Shown: piece after piece, positions 53,464 to 64,000 of the stretch | Position numbering within the stretch: the first letter of the stretch is position 1 | Layout of the letters: every line of letters begins with the position of its first letter | NCBI GenBank assembly: GCA_021401465.1 | Contig: JADDMT010000038.1 | Location: 124,001-188,000 of the forward strand | Length of the DNA stretch: 64,000 bases | Direction of reading: 5' to 3' | Source of the DNA: Teratosphaeria epicoccoides | Taxonomy: Eukaryota > Ascomycota > Dothideomycetes > Mycosphaerellales > Teratosphaeriaceae | Position numbers and translations under genes: made by a program | Notes under the pieces: generated by a model | The model's database searches: none | What the model saw: the letters and a program-made list of their open reading frames with translations, nothing else | What the model was told of the DNA's origin: nothing

Positions 53464-54533
53464 TGTGGGCCTTAGACAGGCACAGAAAGGACGTGTACAG
53501 AAAAGATAATGCTTGATTGGTATACCTGCATATATACTACTTGCCTGTACTTTTGGTATGTAATCACATTAGTGGTGTGGTTCAAATGTCAATTTGTCGA
53601 CTATGTTTGAACAATATGTCCACTTGATGTCGCCATACCACCATGACGCAAGTGGATGAGCTCTATATAGGTCCATATGCGGGTGTGAAGTTTGCGTTCT
53701 CGCAGGGGCGGAGTTTACAAATGAGCCGCAACACATGGCAGCGATGCGGGGCGCTATCAACAACATGGATCGTAGTGCGTGACCAGTCTCCGAGCATCGC
53801 GTTGGTAGTATGGCAGGTTGTAGCTTTACGAAGCAGTTCGTGGCCGTAGCGCTCTATCAAGTGGAGATGTCAGAGTGCACCAATTGGTAGAAAGAGCTGC
53901 TTTTGATATCCATACCTGCGTGTCCAAGGATTGGCGGAAAGTTCATGGCAGCCTTGGAGCATGTCACCTAATGGTTCAAGATAGTAGGTATGCGGCATCG
54001 GCATGCTAATGGTCTCGTTCGACGTTTGGCAGTAGTAGCGGAGAGCTCTGCTGGCTATACCTCCTACTAGTAGCACTCTGCCCGGAAAAGGTCATCAATA
54101 TGCGGGAGCAACCTGCAGCACTTTCAGCTCCTCATGAATTCAGTTCCTCAACGATTTGCGACAGATGGCGAGCTTGCGTATTTTAAGCCATGCTGTGACG
54201 ACGGTGGACGTAGAACTCGCTGTCGTAGTGGCCAAATGTGGACAGAGAGCGACTTATGCGATGGTCGGCACGCCATGAGTAGCAGTTGGCATGCGAAGTA
54301 GAGCGTCGTCCATATTTTGAGCGACTGTCCCGTCGTTCATCTCTTCGCTTATGCTCGTTGGGATATGATAGCAACTCCTCATCCAGCTTCTTGTCTTTCT
54401 CCTTGTCTTCCAGTGACGACGAGCCTACGCTGAAAGCAGAAGTCAAGGCAACAGCGCAGGACGGTCCAAGCCAGAGTGCGCTATCTGCCAATACTTCACA
54501 CCGTAGGCTATTACCCCAGTCAAAAAGAAACAC
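53464..54533. other. Gene-free stretch downstream of the tRNA-like element
   Basis: Only short frames of no recognised family. A Pol III-type TTTCTTTTT terminator for the tRNA-like unit lies at about 54518-54527 when read on the minus strand. Confidence 0.5.
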
Positions 54534-54638
54534 CTGGCCATAACGGACTCGAACCGCTATCACTTGCGAATCAGCATGACTAGCACTTAAGCTAAGCATT
54601 TAGACTGGCGAGCATGCTACCAATTACACCAATGACCA
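54534..54638 (-). tRNA. tRNA-like Pol III unit, Gln-type 5' half, probably degenerate or intron-bearing
   Basis: On the minus strand the first seven bases TGGTCAT pair fully with ATGGCCA at the 3' end (one G-T pair), making a complete acceptor stem. The A box reads TGGTGTAATTGGTAGCATG, as in tRNA-Gln, and the B box GGTTCGAGTCC sits in a good T arm (AGCGG/CCGTT stem). A TTTCTTTTT terminator follows within 20 bases. The unit is 105 nt, about 32 longer than a mature tRNA, so an intron or insertion lies in the anticodon arm. I could not build a proper anticodon stem, so the isotype is unproven and it may be a pseudo-tRNA. Confidence 0.5.
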
Positions 54639-55156
54639 TTGACTCGACACCATTTTTCTTACGCATGATGTATCTGCATGCCCGTTGCCGACATTCCACC
54701 GGTGAGAGGATCAGAGCAACCTGGTTGCTTTGGTTAAGCAAGCGTGGCTGACCGGGTTCGTGGGATGGGAGCGGTGAGCTGGCGGGGTTGGGATCGGCGC
54801 TCGAAAGCCTGAAGGACGAGGCAATTCGTCAGAGGCACGCTCGGGCGCTGAAATCTCGTACTTATGCGGGACCACATGCAAAGCATGTTTGCAACAAAAG
54901 TTTGGAGCTCGCAAAGGCAACGAGCAAGCTTTTGATGTTGCATTTCCCTTGTTGAAGCTCCGAAACAAGCTCACCCTGGGTCTGTGGTTGCCCTGTACGC
55001 GCAGGCCACACGCACTGCCGCCGTGTCATATTCAATTGTTGCGGCGTGCTAAGTGCGAGATGGCTCGGTCGGGTAAGCACAGCCGCCGCTGCCCAGCCTC
55101 AAAAGTTTACGCGTAGTTGGGCATGTCACCAGGGCTTGTCTCCGATTTTGAGCATT
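54639..55156. other. Spacer between tRNA-like unit and cfd1
   Basis: 518 bp with short overlapping frames; nothing recognised. Confidence 0.5.
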
Positions 55157-56125
55157 TCATGGTCTCATCACTTGTACCAGCTCCTTGACAAACCCATCAA
55201 AAAGTGGATGCAACGAGCAAAGCCTGTATTTCTCCACCAGCAGGCCTTCACCTTTACCCTCCTCTTGCTCATCCGGCCTGTCGATCTCTTCCACTGCCAT
55301 TGCCTTCCCGTTAACCACAGTGCCCTCGGGATATGCCGGTCTCTTCCCTTCCTCGATCAACCGGATGAACATGGGATCTATCGGAACACTGCCAAGGAAT
55401 GGCACTCCAAAGTCCCTCGCCATTACCTCACCACCACCCTTGGAGAACACATGAGTGCACTCACTGCAGTTTGGACACACAAACCCGCTCATGTTTTCCA
55501 CTACTCCCAGCACTTTCACGCTTGTCTTTCGGCAAAAGTTGATCTCTTTCTTAACGTCGCTGATACTGATTGCTTGAGGTGTGGTCACGATGACGGCGCC
55601 AGCCAACTGCTCGCTAGTAGCTTCCTTGAGCAAAGTCTCTACAAGCGAGATGTGTTCATCCGAGGTGCCAGGAGGCGTGTCAACGAGAAGGTAGTCGAGT
55701 GCGCCCCACTGTACGTCGGATAGAAATTGGCGGACCATGGCAGTCTTCTTTGGGCCACGCCATACCACCGCGTCGCCGCGATCCGCGAGCAGAAACCCCA
55801 GCGACATGCATTTAAGCGAGCCGTATGCCTTGCCATGTCCATTGCGTGTGCCCTTCGTCTCTTGATCCGAACCCTGAGCCAGGCCCTCGCCTTGTGCTTC
55901 ATGGACAGGCACTGGTATCCACCCGCCGGGGGCCTGCCGCACTTTGGCATTCTCAATGCCGAAGAATCGCGGTATCGAGGGCCCGGTGAGATCGACGTCC
56001 AGGACGCCTATCGAGTGGCCTTGTAAGGACAAGGTGAGGGCGAGTTGAGTAGTGACGCTGGATTTGCCGACGCCGCCTTTTCCTGATAGCACCAGGCATA
56101 TATGCTTGATATCTTTCAGCGACAT
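55157..56125 (-). CDS. cfd1: Cytosolic Fe-S cluster assembly ATPase Cfd1 (NUBP2)
   Basis: One half of the Cfd1-Nbp35 scaffold that builds Fe-S clusters in the cytosol for transfer to client proteins. Single exon, 322 residues. The P-loop of the deviant-Walker Mrp/Nbp35 type is GKGGVGKSS at residues 15-23, followed by [14 protein letters not shown] as the nucleotide-sensing loop. [13 protein letters not shown] is the switch II-like segment. The cluster-binding pair is in [13 protein letters not shown] (CxxC). The N-terminal four-Cys ferredoxin-like extension of Nbp35 is absent, which separates Cfd1 from Nbp35. The start [13 protein letters not shown] is preferred to an ATG 29 codons upstream because it fits the family length. 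A Gly/Gln-rich insert near 100 is variable in fungi. Confidence 0.94.
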   Translation of the reverse strand: MSLKDIKHICLVLSGKGGVGKSSVTTQLALTLSLQGHSIGVLDVDLTGPSIPRFFGIENAKVRQAPGGWIPVPVHEAQGEGLAQGSDQETKGTRNGHGKAYGSLKCMSLGFLLADRGDAVVWRGPKKTAMVRQFLSDVQWGALDYLLVDTPPGTSDEHISLVETLLKEATSEQLAGAVIVTTPQAISISDVKKEINFCRKTSVKVLGVVENMSGFVCPNCSECTHVFSKGGGEVMARDFGVPFLGSVPIDPMFIRLIEEGKRPAYPEGTVVNGKAMAVEEIDRPDEQEEGKGEGLLVEKYRLCSLHPLFDGFVKELVQVMRP

Positions 56126-57112
56126 GGTCGTGTTTTCACAGTCTGTACTATGCGCCAGCGCGCAGCAACAATCATGGTGACGGTGAAGGCAATATTTAGG
56201 TATATTGGCCATTGCGTCAGTGCTGGGTTAGAGATCGCTCGGCGAGATCCGCGGAATCAATGCTTATTAAGCAAAATTGATGAAAGTCCGGTTCACCTTG
56301 ACCTCTCCCAATGCTGTTCGTGAGACATGAAGCGAGAAGAGAGGTAGCATGACACGAGAAGGTAGCAAGTCTCTAGCAGTGGTTCTCTCCTGATCGACTC
56401 GATGCCATCGCCACTACTTGATGGAGCGATCGTTCCTGACAGGAGGCAGCACTGCTTGACAGAGGCGTCAGTAGTGTGCCTGAAGCAATTGACGCCTCTC
56501 TACTTTTGGCTGCTTATACACTTGCCTCAGCGAGGCCTCACTGCCATCTATCACCACAACGTTCGTCACATCAAGTGACAGACCACGTCGATCGCCCTTC
56601 GCCGTTCAAACATGACCGGGTACCCCATCAACTCCGCCTACTCGATCAAAGCCAAGTCCCTCCAGTTCGCCCATGAGGTCACGCGATTCGCATCATTACA
56701 GTCACCCTCATGCATCAACTCTTTGACAAGATTCAGCGGCGCTCCTGAAAAGTAGAAGTACCGAATCATCGTCCGGGTTGACTCCTTGAACGTCCCTGGA
56801 TATACTACTGACGTCTTGTACTCCAGGACGTATTGGTCACCATCATTGATGGCACCCTCGCCGTGGATTGCATTCCGCGTGCCATTACCTTGACACGCCT
56901 TGCCTTCAACTATTATTTGACCAATGACTCTATGCATTACCGGATCAATCGAAGCCAGCTGTCACTGCCAGCATGTCACTATCAAATTTTACAGCGAGGT
57001 CAATATAACCGGTTCATTACAGCCTCAGGGCTTGTGCTATTCACCTCAATCCCAACTATGGCGGTGAATGTATTTCCTGAGTCGGAGATGCTGGGATCAT
57101 GATGCTTGCTGG

Positions 57113-57163
57113 GTGGACAAGGGCGTATTCGTAGATCACATTGCGTAGCTCGGCCGCGAATGC
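57113..57163 (-). pseudogene. 2EXR-type motif relic
   Basis: The frame reads AFAAELRNVIYEYALVH, a near-consensus fungal 2EXR start (LPxELRNxIYEYAL). The frame closes 14 codons later, and nearby frames hold further open pieces. Likely a decayed family member. Confidence 0.45.
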
Positions 57164-58041
57164 AGCAACTGGGGATGGATCCCAAGCAGTCGCTGATGCC
57201 ACATCGGCAATGCTATTGCCCGGAAAGAGCTGCAATGGTTGCTTGTTTGTGCATGTGCTGCGCATACATTGCCGTAGCATTTGGAGGCCAAATGTGATGC
57301 TGAGGGTGCAAAAAACGCTGTTGCTTTGCTGTCCAGTATTTAAGAGTCGTAGGTGCCAGTGTGTCAGTGGCATCACTTGGGCAAAGCAATGCATGCAAAG
57401 GGGTCTCAGCATTCCTGGCTACCAGATCTCGAGGCTGGAGGCCCTACTCTGGACGAACGGAGACTTTCGTAAGACTTAGAGCTGACAGACAATCAGTAGC
57501 CTCCATTTTCCTGCTGACGAATGTTGGAGAGTCACGGTCTGCACTTGCCTCGATGTCACTGCCGAACCAATAAACACATCAGAACCCCATCACCCTCAAC
57601 GTCGCACAATCGACCTGCGCAATGGAAACAGCGAAAAATGACGACAGCGGCACATATTGGATCTGGGAGGCACGAGATCAAGCAAATATCCAGCGGAAGC
57701 TCTTCTTCTTGCAATTGGACACAGTCCCACGTCAAGCCTTTCCTGTCTTGTGTGCACTGCAATCCAGTTTGATTAACGGCAGGAGTGTGGAAATTGGGTG
57801 GCATAAGAGAAAATATAGATAGTGAGCAGGTTAAACGCAACAGAGGTACGCGCAGCAACGCGCGGGACGTGTCGTATCTGATCAGCCTAAAATTTCAAAA
57901 TCCCCGTCCCAACAAGTCGCAAAAAGAACTCCCCGGGTTTCGCACCGCCATCCACAACTCCTGGTCTCATTTCCTTAAAGAATCACGCTCGCTAAACACC
58001 AGGCAAGCCAAATTCCACCAGGTGCATGCGCCTGAGCGTCG

Positions 58042-58104
58042 GCTGAGCTTACGAATATCATCCTCGAAATCTGCTCCATGATCTATGAATTCGTTGAGCT
58101 GACA
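58042..58104 (+). pseudogene. Second 2EXR-like motif relic
   Basis: The plus frame reads AELTNIILEICSMIYEFVEL, resembling LPxELxNxIYEYV with an insertion. No longer homologous frame continues. Weak. Confidence 0.3.
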
Positions 58105-60379
58105 CTACCTCGGCTACTCTCTGTACTCAAGCTCGCCGTGTCGTCGCCATTGGGTGACCGTCGTCGTGATGATTTGGTGGCAGACTCAAACTGTTGCTTT
58201 GTATGTTGGTGGAGAATCCTGTCGAAACTGTTAGTTATCGTGTCTAACGGTAAAGTCCGTGCGAGAAACCGACTTTTGGTAGGAAGCCTTCGCCTGCTCG
58301 GGATTTGCAAGGTCGTATTGCTGCGAAAAATGTTCTTGGGCTGCGGCAGGCTCCATAAAGCCACCTCGCTGATAAGTCCGCTGGGCATCGGCAGAAGACA
58401 TTGTGTTTGGTAGTGTGATGGTGACTACAATTGTGCAAGCTCTCAGATCGGGTGAGTGTTGGAGTGCGCTGAGCTGTAGAGTATGAATGCCCAGGGCGTG
58501 TGTCCAAGGAACAGTGTCCGATGCTGTCCTCGGGAAACAAGGCCTAGCTATATGTTGTATGCAACGCCAACAATTTTGCCTACCTCATCCCTGTTATAGA
58601 TTGCGGGGACCCTGCGTCAGCGTGATAGACCCTGACCCAAGAATCGACGGCTGGTGTCCTGCGCATTCGCGCTAGCGGTATACTCTATGCAGATCCTGTG
58701 AGGCGGCAACTTGTAGGACGAGCTTCATCAGCAGTGGCACACTGACTGAGCAGGGGCCCACCAACGCGCGGTGCATGCATTATTATTGACAACGCATCAT
58801 GAGCCTTGTCGCGAGCCGTGTACATCGACGAGGCAGCGTGTGCCAAAAAGGCGTGCCACACATGATACAGTAGAACTTTGTGGTCGCGAACATAACAAGT
58901 CCCAATCCGCATAGCAGTAACGAGCCGCGCGAATGCACGGCATTCGATGGACGGGACGCTGTAATATGAGCCGAGAATCGGACAGCTAGTCGAGCTTATT
59001 GAGCCTATAGCTGGTCTAGATAGGCAGAGAGACAGCGATGATGCTTGCACAAGACGTGGATTGATAGTCGCCATGCGGGGACGGGCGTGACGAGACCTCA
59101 ACTGTTAGATGTTCCGAATATGACTGACTAGCCTTCGCCATTGAAGATTCGCTCCCAAGGTCGCGGAAAGTTATTTGCAGCTGGCCGCGAACGTCATGCG
59201 GGCGAAATTGCGACGAATAGGAGTGATGCAGCCAGTCGCACTCGAGGAGACAATGATCAACACGATGCGTGCCGTAGCGCCCGCAGTGGCTCTTGTGAAG
59301 GTCGGAAAGGCCTGGCAGGGAAATGACGCCACTCTAGACCCTTATGACTTCAATGAGGACCATCTACAGGTACCTAGGAGGTAGGCGAGTGATCGCTTGG
59401 GCTTAGGTTTGGGAATTAGTGTGCTATCAGCGCTCCGCGAGCAGGGGCCAAACCCCTGCGTGCCAACGACCCATCGCGATGCGTCAGACACCAATGATAT
59501 CAAAGAGCATCCATTGTGATACACGATGACGCAGCAATGTACCTGATCGTAACCCTCCCTATCAGCTCCACTAGCACCTGAGATGCGGCTGAAGCACTAT
59601 ACCCGCTCCATTGTTCCTACAAACCGCAATAGTGCTGAAGTCCAAAGGAAAAAGCGTCATCTTCTCCGCTCTGACCTCAGAAACTGCTGCACTGCGTCCA
59701 CTTGTGGGTGTTCATGCAATCTCTCGATGCGGCTTTGCAACCGCAACCCGCAAACATGCAAAATCACTAGCCCGTACTGTTCACGGAACGTCGGAGCATC
59801 GAGCGCCCGTCATCATCGATACCTGCTCGTGCTGCAACTGGGCAGAATGCTCGTGACATCGCATATTAGATGACATTCTTTCGCGTTCCATGCTGCTATT
59901 CCGCAGCTGTGCTTCGTTGGTCTTGAGGCAATTGGCGATTCAGGCCACACCGGATAGCGTCCGATATGCGAGTAATTTATCGTCATATCAAGTCTTAGCC
60001 GTCGACGGAGCAGGAGAACTTTGCGCGTTCGTACCAGAACGCACGTGCTGTACCTGCGCAAGCAAGCGTCAATGCTGTACGACAGACATCGACGATGCGA
60101 GGTAACCCTACGTAAGAAGGCGCCATAATTTTTCGCGTAAGACGAAACATCTCTCAAGACAATCAAGTGCTGCTGCTGAGGAGATGCTGGGCCTTCGTGA
60201 GCATTCTGAGAAGGTCTTAATGATCCGTTTGAGTCGATGTAAAGACTTCCAGTGGTCGCTGTCAGGCATGGCGAAGCACGGATGATCGACAGCCCTGGAG
60301 GTCGTCGACCAGTCGACAAATTTTGCCGTCAGCATATCTGACCCCCGTTCGTTCAGTTTCCAAGCTTCGTCAAGGAATA

Positions 60380-61033
60380 TCACCATGCTTGTACCTTCCT
60401 CAACACCGAGTTGTGATGGTCGACAACATTGTTCGCGACCCTTTGGATATCTGCCTCGACAGCCTCGACGCAGCGACCAGCATCGATCACCACGATATCG
60501 CTCGCCTCATCGTCGTGCTTCCTTAGCTCACCAAAAAGCTCTCGCACTCGGTCCTGCATTTCCTTCTTCTCGTACCTCTCCGTACCGAAGTCTCCCCTCT
60601 CGGCAGCTGTGTCAGCACTGATGTCGAGGAACAAGCAGAGATCTGGCCTCGGCAGTCCAACTTCGGGATGTCTGCACCATGACAGGTCCAAGTCTTGGAT
60701 CCGCTTGGCTGCAGTATATACACAGCCAGAATAATAGTATCGATCGACTATCACAGTCGTGCCTTCCGCGATGAGCCGTTCTATCTTCGGCGCTAACTCC
60801 CATCGATTCGCAGAGAATAGCAAATGGATGACATGGTCCTCGGTCTGACTCTCACCTGCGAGGTATGAATTGATCATTTTGCCTATGGTCGTGGTCCGGT
60901 CTGGGAACCTCTGGTGGTGGATGGTCCTGCCTTGCTGGCGCATATGAGCAACTAGACGCTGGCATTGAGTCGATTTTCCCGAGCGATCGAGACCCTCGAA
61001 GACGATGAGAGCGCCACGCTTCGGCGAGGTCAT
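60380..61033 (-). CDS. cdc8: Thymidylate kinase Cdc8
   Basis: Phosphorylates dTMP to dTDP, an essential step in DNA precursor supply. Single exon, 217 residues from MTSPKRGALIVFEGLDRSGK. P-loop GLDRSGKST at 14-22, the DRY-type motif VDRYYYSG near 98-105, and a lid region ERGDFGTERYEKKEMQ. The Arg in the P-loop (DRSGK) is the eukaryotic type I arrangement. The frame is open 12 codons further upstream, but MTSPKRG fits the family. Divergent from QTRT2 with 228 bp between starts. Confidence 0.95.
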   Translation of the reverse strand: MTSPKRGALIVFEGLDRSGKSTQCQRLVAHMRQQGRTIHHQRFPDRTTTIGKMINSYLAGESQTEDHVIHLLFSANRWELAPKIERLIAEGTTVIVDRYYYSGCVYTAAKRIQDLDLSWCRHPEVGLPRPDLCLFLDISADTAAERGDFGTERYEKKEMQDRVRELFGELRKHDDEASDIVVIDAGRCVEAVEADIQRVANNVVDHHNSVLRKVQAW

Positions 61034-61261
61034 TCTGATACTGAGCCAGCGAAGTCGCTGAAGTCGCAAGTTGCCTGTTTAGTCAACTCGCGGTCCAGCG
61101 CTACGGTTGCAAGGTTTGCGAAACAGCAAGGATAAGGTTTGAGGGTTTCTGCGCGAAAAAGGCGCGTCGTGGGGCAGCCTTGGCGGAAGCTCGGACTTTT
61201 GTTCGTCTTGACTCTCGAGTTCATCCCCCCAGATGCCCCAGTTCCGGCAACTATCGAGCAC
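61034..61261. promoter_or_regulatory. Compact bidirectional promoter, cdc8 / QTRT2
   Basis: Only 228 bp separate the divergent start codons, so both promoters share this stretch. No binding site is assigned. Confidence 0.6.
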
Positions 61262-62813
61262 ATGATGGCCGCCTCAAATCTGAACCAATTGCCAGATGAG
61301 TTATTCATCGTACTACAGCATGCAACGGCCGGTCTGGGGTCGCGTCTGGGCCGGCTAACCAGACCAGGAAGGCACGCAATTGAAACACCCCACTATCTAG
61401 CCATCACGTCTCGCGGCGCCGTGGCTCATCTCGCCCAGGATGTCTTCGCCCGGTCCACAAGTATCACTGGGGCTTATGTAGGACTGGAGGATTGTAAGTC
61501 GATTTTCGTTGCTCTATCAAAGCACCACAACTGTTGACAGATCTGACAAAAGGTAAGTTGTAGAAAAATATCCTTTCGACACTCCCCCTCTTCTCAAGTA
61601 TCCCAGGCCAAAGGATGGCACCTCTGCTCTACGTCGTTTCATCGCTCTTCCTAATCCAACGTTGCTTGTATTGGGAGCGAGGAGAACTTCGCCGGTCGCT
61701 GCGCCGGCCGCTAACCCGAACACAAGTGCTAAGGTTTCGGTCATGACGGCCGTGGGATTTAGATCTCTGGATGTCGGTAACTATGCTGAAGCAGCTGAGG
61801 AGCTCAGGCCAGATATCTTGGTAGCAATCGGAGATATACCATATGGGCGGGCATTAGGCAGCAAGAGGATTGAGAAAGCGACAGACAGGCAGACACAATG
61901 GCTGCAGGATCATGCGAAGTTGAGAAAGGCGAGCCGAGCGGACGAGGCAGACGGGAACCAAGCAAAGCTGTTTGTGCCATTGCTGCCGGTGAGCTGTGCG
62001 CGTCAGCAGTACTTCGTCGACTGCTTGATAGAAGACGGCGTAAAAGAGGAAGTATCCGGTCTGGCGATATATGATACAGACACCTTGGCGGACCTGCCGG
62101 AAGGGCTAATCCATCTCCCACGACTGGGCTTCACGACACAAAACACGCCTCACGACGTTCTGAGGCAGGTCGCGCTCGGCATCGACGTCTTAACCTTGCC
62201 TTTCGTCACTAACGCAACGGATGCTGGCATTGCCTTTGATTTCAGCTTGTCCAAATCAGGTCTCGCAAACTACAAACAGCTTCTACCTCTTGGCATCAAT
62301 CTCTGGGCTGCATCGCATGCCATCGATCTGTCGCCCCTGACCGAAGGTTGCACATGCTATGCATGTATTAATCATCATCGAGCTTATCTACAACATCTCT
62401 TGAACGCGAAAGAGATGCTCGCATGGGTGCTCCTGCAAATTCACAATCATCACGTTATCGATCGCTTCTTCGAGGACATCCGCGGCAGTATTCGGCAAGG
62501 CACCTTTGAGCAGGACACACTGCGATTCGCAGAGATGTATGAGAGGATATTGCCAGAGAGTACTGGTCAAGGTCCAAGGATTCGGGGCTACCAGATAAAG
62601 AGTGAGGGGCCTAGTGAGGCTAAGAAGAATAAGGCGCCATTCAAAGTGCTGGCCAATGGTAGGGCGAAGGATTCGTTGGAGCTGGGCTCAACAGAGAAGC
62701 ACGAGGTATCCAGCGGTTCCATAACGTTGAACGAAGGTAAGGAGGTCATCGCCGAGAGCACTATGCCCAGCGCGAATGCTGTGGCTAAGGATGCTGAGAG
62801 TCGGTTTTGCTGA
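61262..62813 (+). CDS. Queuine tRNA-ribosyltransferase accessory subunit 2 (QTRT2)
   Basis: Non-catalytic partner of the TGT enzyme that inserts queuine at the wobble position of GUN-anticodon tRNAs, at the outer mitochondrial side in animals. Exon 1 is 61262-61493, intron 61494-61557 (GTAAGT...GGTAAG, 64 nt), exon 2 is 61558-62813; 495 residues. The join reads GLEDFVEKYPFDTPPLLKYP; splicing instead at the nearby TAG would create a stop. SRLGRLTRPGRHAIETPHYL opens the domain. The zinc site is CTCYAC with His downstream in LLQIHNHH, and DVLTLPFVTNATDAGIAFDF is a subunit-2 signature. The C-terminal 90 residues are charged and disordered. The catalytic Asp region of subunit 1 is not kept, as expected. 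Confidence 0.9.
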
Positions 62814-63528
62814 AAAGAAGTAGTAGCAGTCTAGCATGGGCCAACGTAGCGTTCGGGCCAGCGCACTAGGTGAAATTGAAAATACTAGCTGTGACTGTTT
62901 GCGCGGATTTCCCTGTGGCGCTTGGTCGGGGGCTTTCACATCATGAGTCGTTCTAGAACCAGATCGGATGTTTCAAGCGAAGGCATTGCTGTCTCGACAT
63001 GCCCGTGTTGTTCTTGCCCAAGCTGAATTGTTTCCCGACGTGCAGGTAAGAAGTTTTCACCACTCCTCTGCTCGTCCTTTCCCAACGCAAAGTTTGCCGC
63101 GGTCCTGGTTCCATTCACCTCAACAGTGCAGGGTTGGGTCCGCCATCGCTGCCAGCAAGCACTCCAGATTTGCAACACCAACTAACCACTCATTTCCGGG
63201 CCTTTAGGCCTGCTTGCGCGTTCTGCTTGGAGATGGAGTATGCTATCCGGCATGGTGGGATGGAACCGTACAACATCGGTGTTGCACGCAGGCATTGCAA
63301 GCCACAAATGGAGCTGGCATCAGAGTGATCCTGCTAATATAGGAATCGCATTACAGAGGAGAAGCCTTGCAGAAGAGGCCATGATGGATGTATGTCGAAC
63401 GTCACAAAATACGCAGACGAGCAAGAGTGGCGACCCAGCTGTATTTGAACTTAGCCAAGAAGTGCCTGTGCTTCTGTCGAATGCTGAACGTCCGTACAGT
63501 CGATGCTGCTAGGCTGAATGTAGCATAG
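62814..63528. other. Convergent gap between QTRT2 and the Aim6-like gene
   Basis: 715 bp; QTRT2 (+) and the Aim6-like gene (-) converge here. Only chance frames are seen. Confidence 0.5.
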
Positions 63529-64000
63529 TCATGAGGTGCTCCTGCAGAGGCAGCTCTGGTCCTCGATAAAATTTGCTGCGCCCTCAAGGTCATCGACGTT
63601 CAATAGATCCACGCCCTCATTTAATAGGATCCTCCAGATCGCATCCCTTGTGCCTACAGGCCAGCCCGGCTGATCCCAGTACCGCACTTTGATGCCCTTG
63701 GAGTGTGCATACCTTACCTGGTATTGCAAGAGCGAAAGCTGCGTGGCGTTGAACGTCTGGTTCGTGACGGAGCCGAATTGAACCGCAAAGTCGGTCGATG
63801 CAATGGGAGAAACGGAGCTTGTGATGTTGGATTGCGTGGTGTCGAGCGTGGCAATTTGGGCATCGAAGAAGTAGTCGCGAGGGTTGGTGCCGTTGCCAAC
63901 GCCTAGAACCTTAAGCAGATACTCTATTGCAATGTGCTGTGCAGACTTGGACCCTTACCTTGGATCTGGTCGAGGGGCGTGTTGCCAGTCCCGATGACAG
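63529..64000 (-). CDS. Aim6-like (PLC-like phosphodiesterase fold) protein, 3' end only
   Basis: The last two exons are visible: 63959-64000 (cut by the window edge) and 63529-63902, with intron 63903-63958 (GTAAGG...TTCTAG, 56 nt). The reading is VIGTGNTPLDQIQGVGNGTN, then PRDYFFDAQIATLD, and SKGIKVRYWDQPGWPVGTRD followed by EGVDLLNVDDLEGAANFI. The last segment is the end of the TIM-barrel of the PLC-like/GDPD superfamily (KVRYWxxP and VDLLNxDDL), as in yeast Aim6. Several NxT/NxS sites suggest a secreted or lumenal protein. The catalytic residues lie upstream, outside the window. Confidence 0.75.

Larger units (their letters stand above)
56126..60379. other. Gene-poor stretch with short 2EXR-like relics
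   Basis: 4.2 kb without an intact recognised gene. Two short 2EXR-type motifs (57113-57163 minus; 58042-58104 plus) are listed separately. A minus frame at 56638-56937 (99 codons, ending WANWRDLALIE) is protein-like but unplaced. The rest shows only overlapping short frames. Confidence 0.5.

Noticed and set aside
54711..56323. Long plus-strand frames (55046-55723 and others) over cfd1
   Set aside because: They are antisense shadows of the cfd1 coding sequence and show no protein-like motifs.

Overview
The window looks like nuclear DNA of a filamentous ascomycete, most likely a Dothideomycete; that placement is an inference from protein style only. Genes carry short GT..AG introns (41-72 nt, one of 170 nt). 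The protein set is fungal: two Zn(II)2Cys6 regulators, Gtr1, Vps1, V-ATPase subunit A, Pom34, a PQ-loop vacuolar transporter, Cfd1, thymidylate kinase, QTRT2 and a partial Aim6-like protein. Exon joins were worked out by hand from splice sites and reading phase.

Layout. 1-28.8 kb is gene-poor. It holds a decayed aldehyde dehydrogenase, an RWD-type C-terminal fragment gene, two Zn2Cys6 factors (9.6-12.5 and 19.2-21.1 kb), Gtr1 (15.6-16.7 kb), a small conserved-looking spliced gene (22.6-23.0 kb), and a shattered cytochrome P450 (23.9-25.8 kb). It also holds several degenerate TTGACTG-rich tracts, three of which flank or split the P450 relic. 28.8-53.5 kb is gene-dense: an MRX11/FAM210-like mitochondrial protein, Vps1, Vma1, a decayed OST-alpha/TMEM184 gene, a small secreted Cys-rich protein, an atypical ligase-IV-like ATP-dependent DNA ligase, an SDR, a membrane-anchored AMP-binding protein, Pom34, a YPQ/RTC2-type transporter, a Yar1-like ankyrin protein, a 2EXR-type relic, and a DUF1254/DUF1214 protein that would be intact but for one extra base. 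53.5-60.4 kb is sparse: a tRNA-like Pol III unit, Cfd1 and small 2EXR-like relics. 60.4-64 kb holds the divergent Cdc8/QTRT2 pair and the 3' end of an Aim6-like gene that runs off the window.

How the genes work together. Gtr1 (TORC1 signalling at the vacuole), Vma1 (vacuolar acidification), Vps1 (vacuolar and endosomal fission) and the PQ-loop transporter (vacuolar basic amino acid export) all act at or near the vacuole. They are spread over 33 kb among unrelated genes, so this is probably coincidence rather than a cluster. There is no biosynthetic cluster, CRISPR array or intact transposon that I can support. The most interesting material is the set of decayed genes, the TTGACTG tracts around the P450, the single-base break in the DUF1254 gene, the long in-frame extension ahead of Vma1 and the Cys-rich secreted protein.
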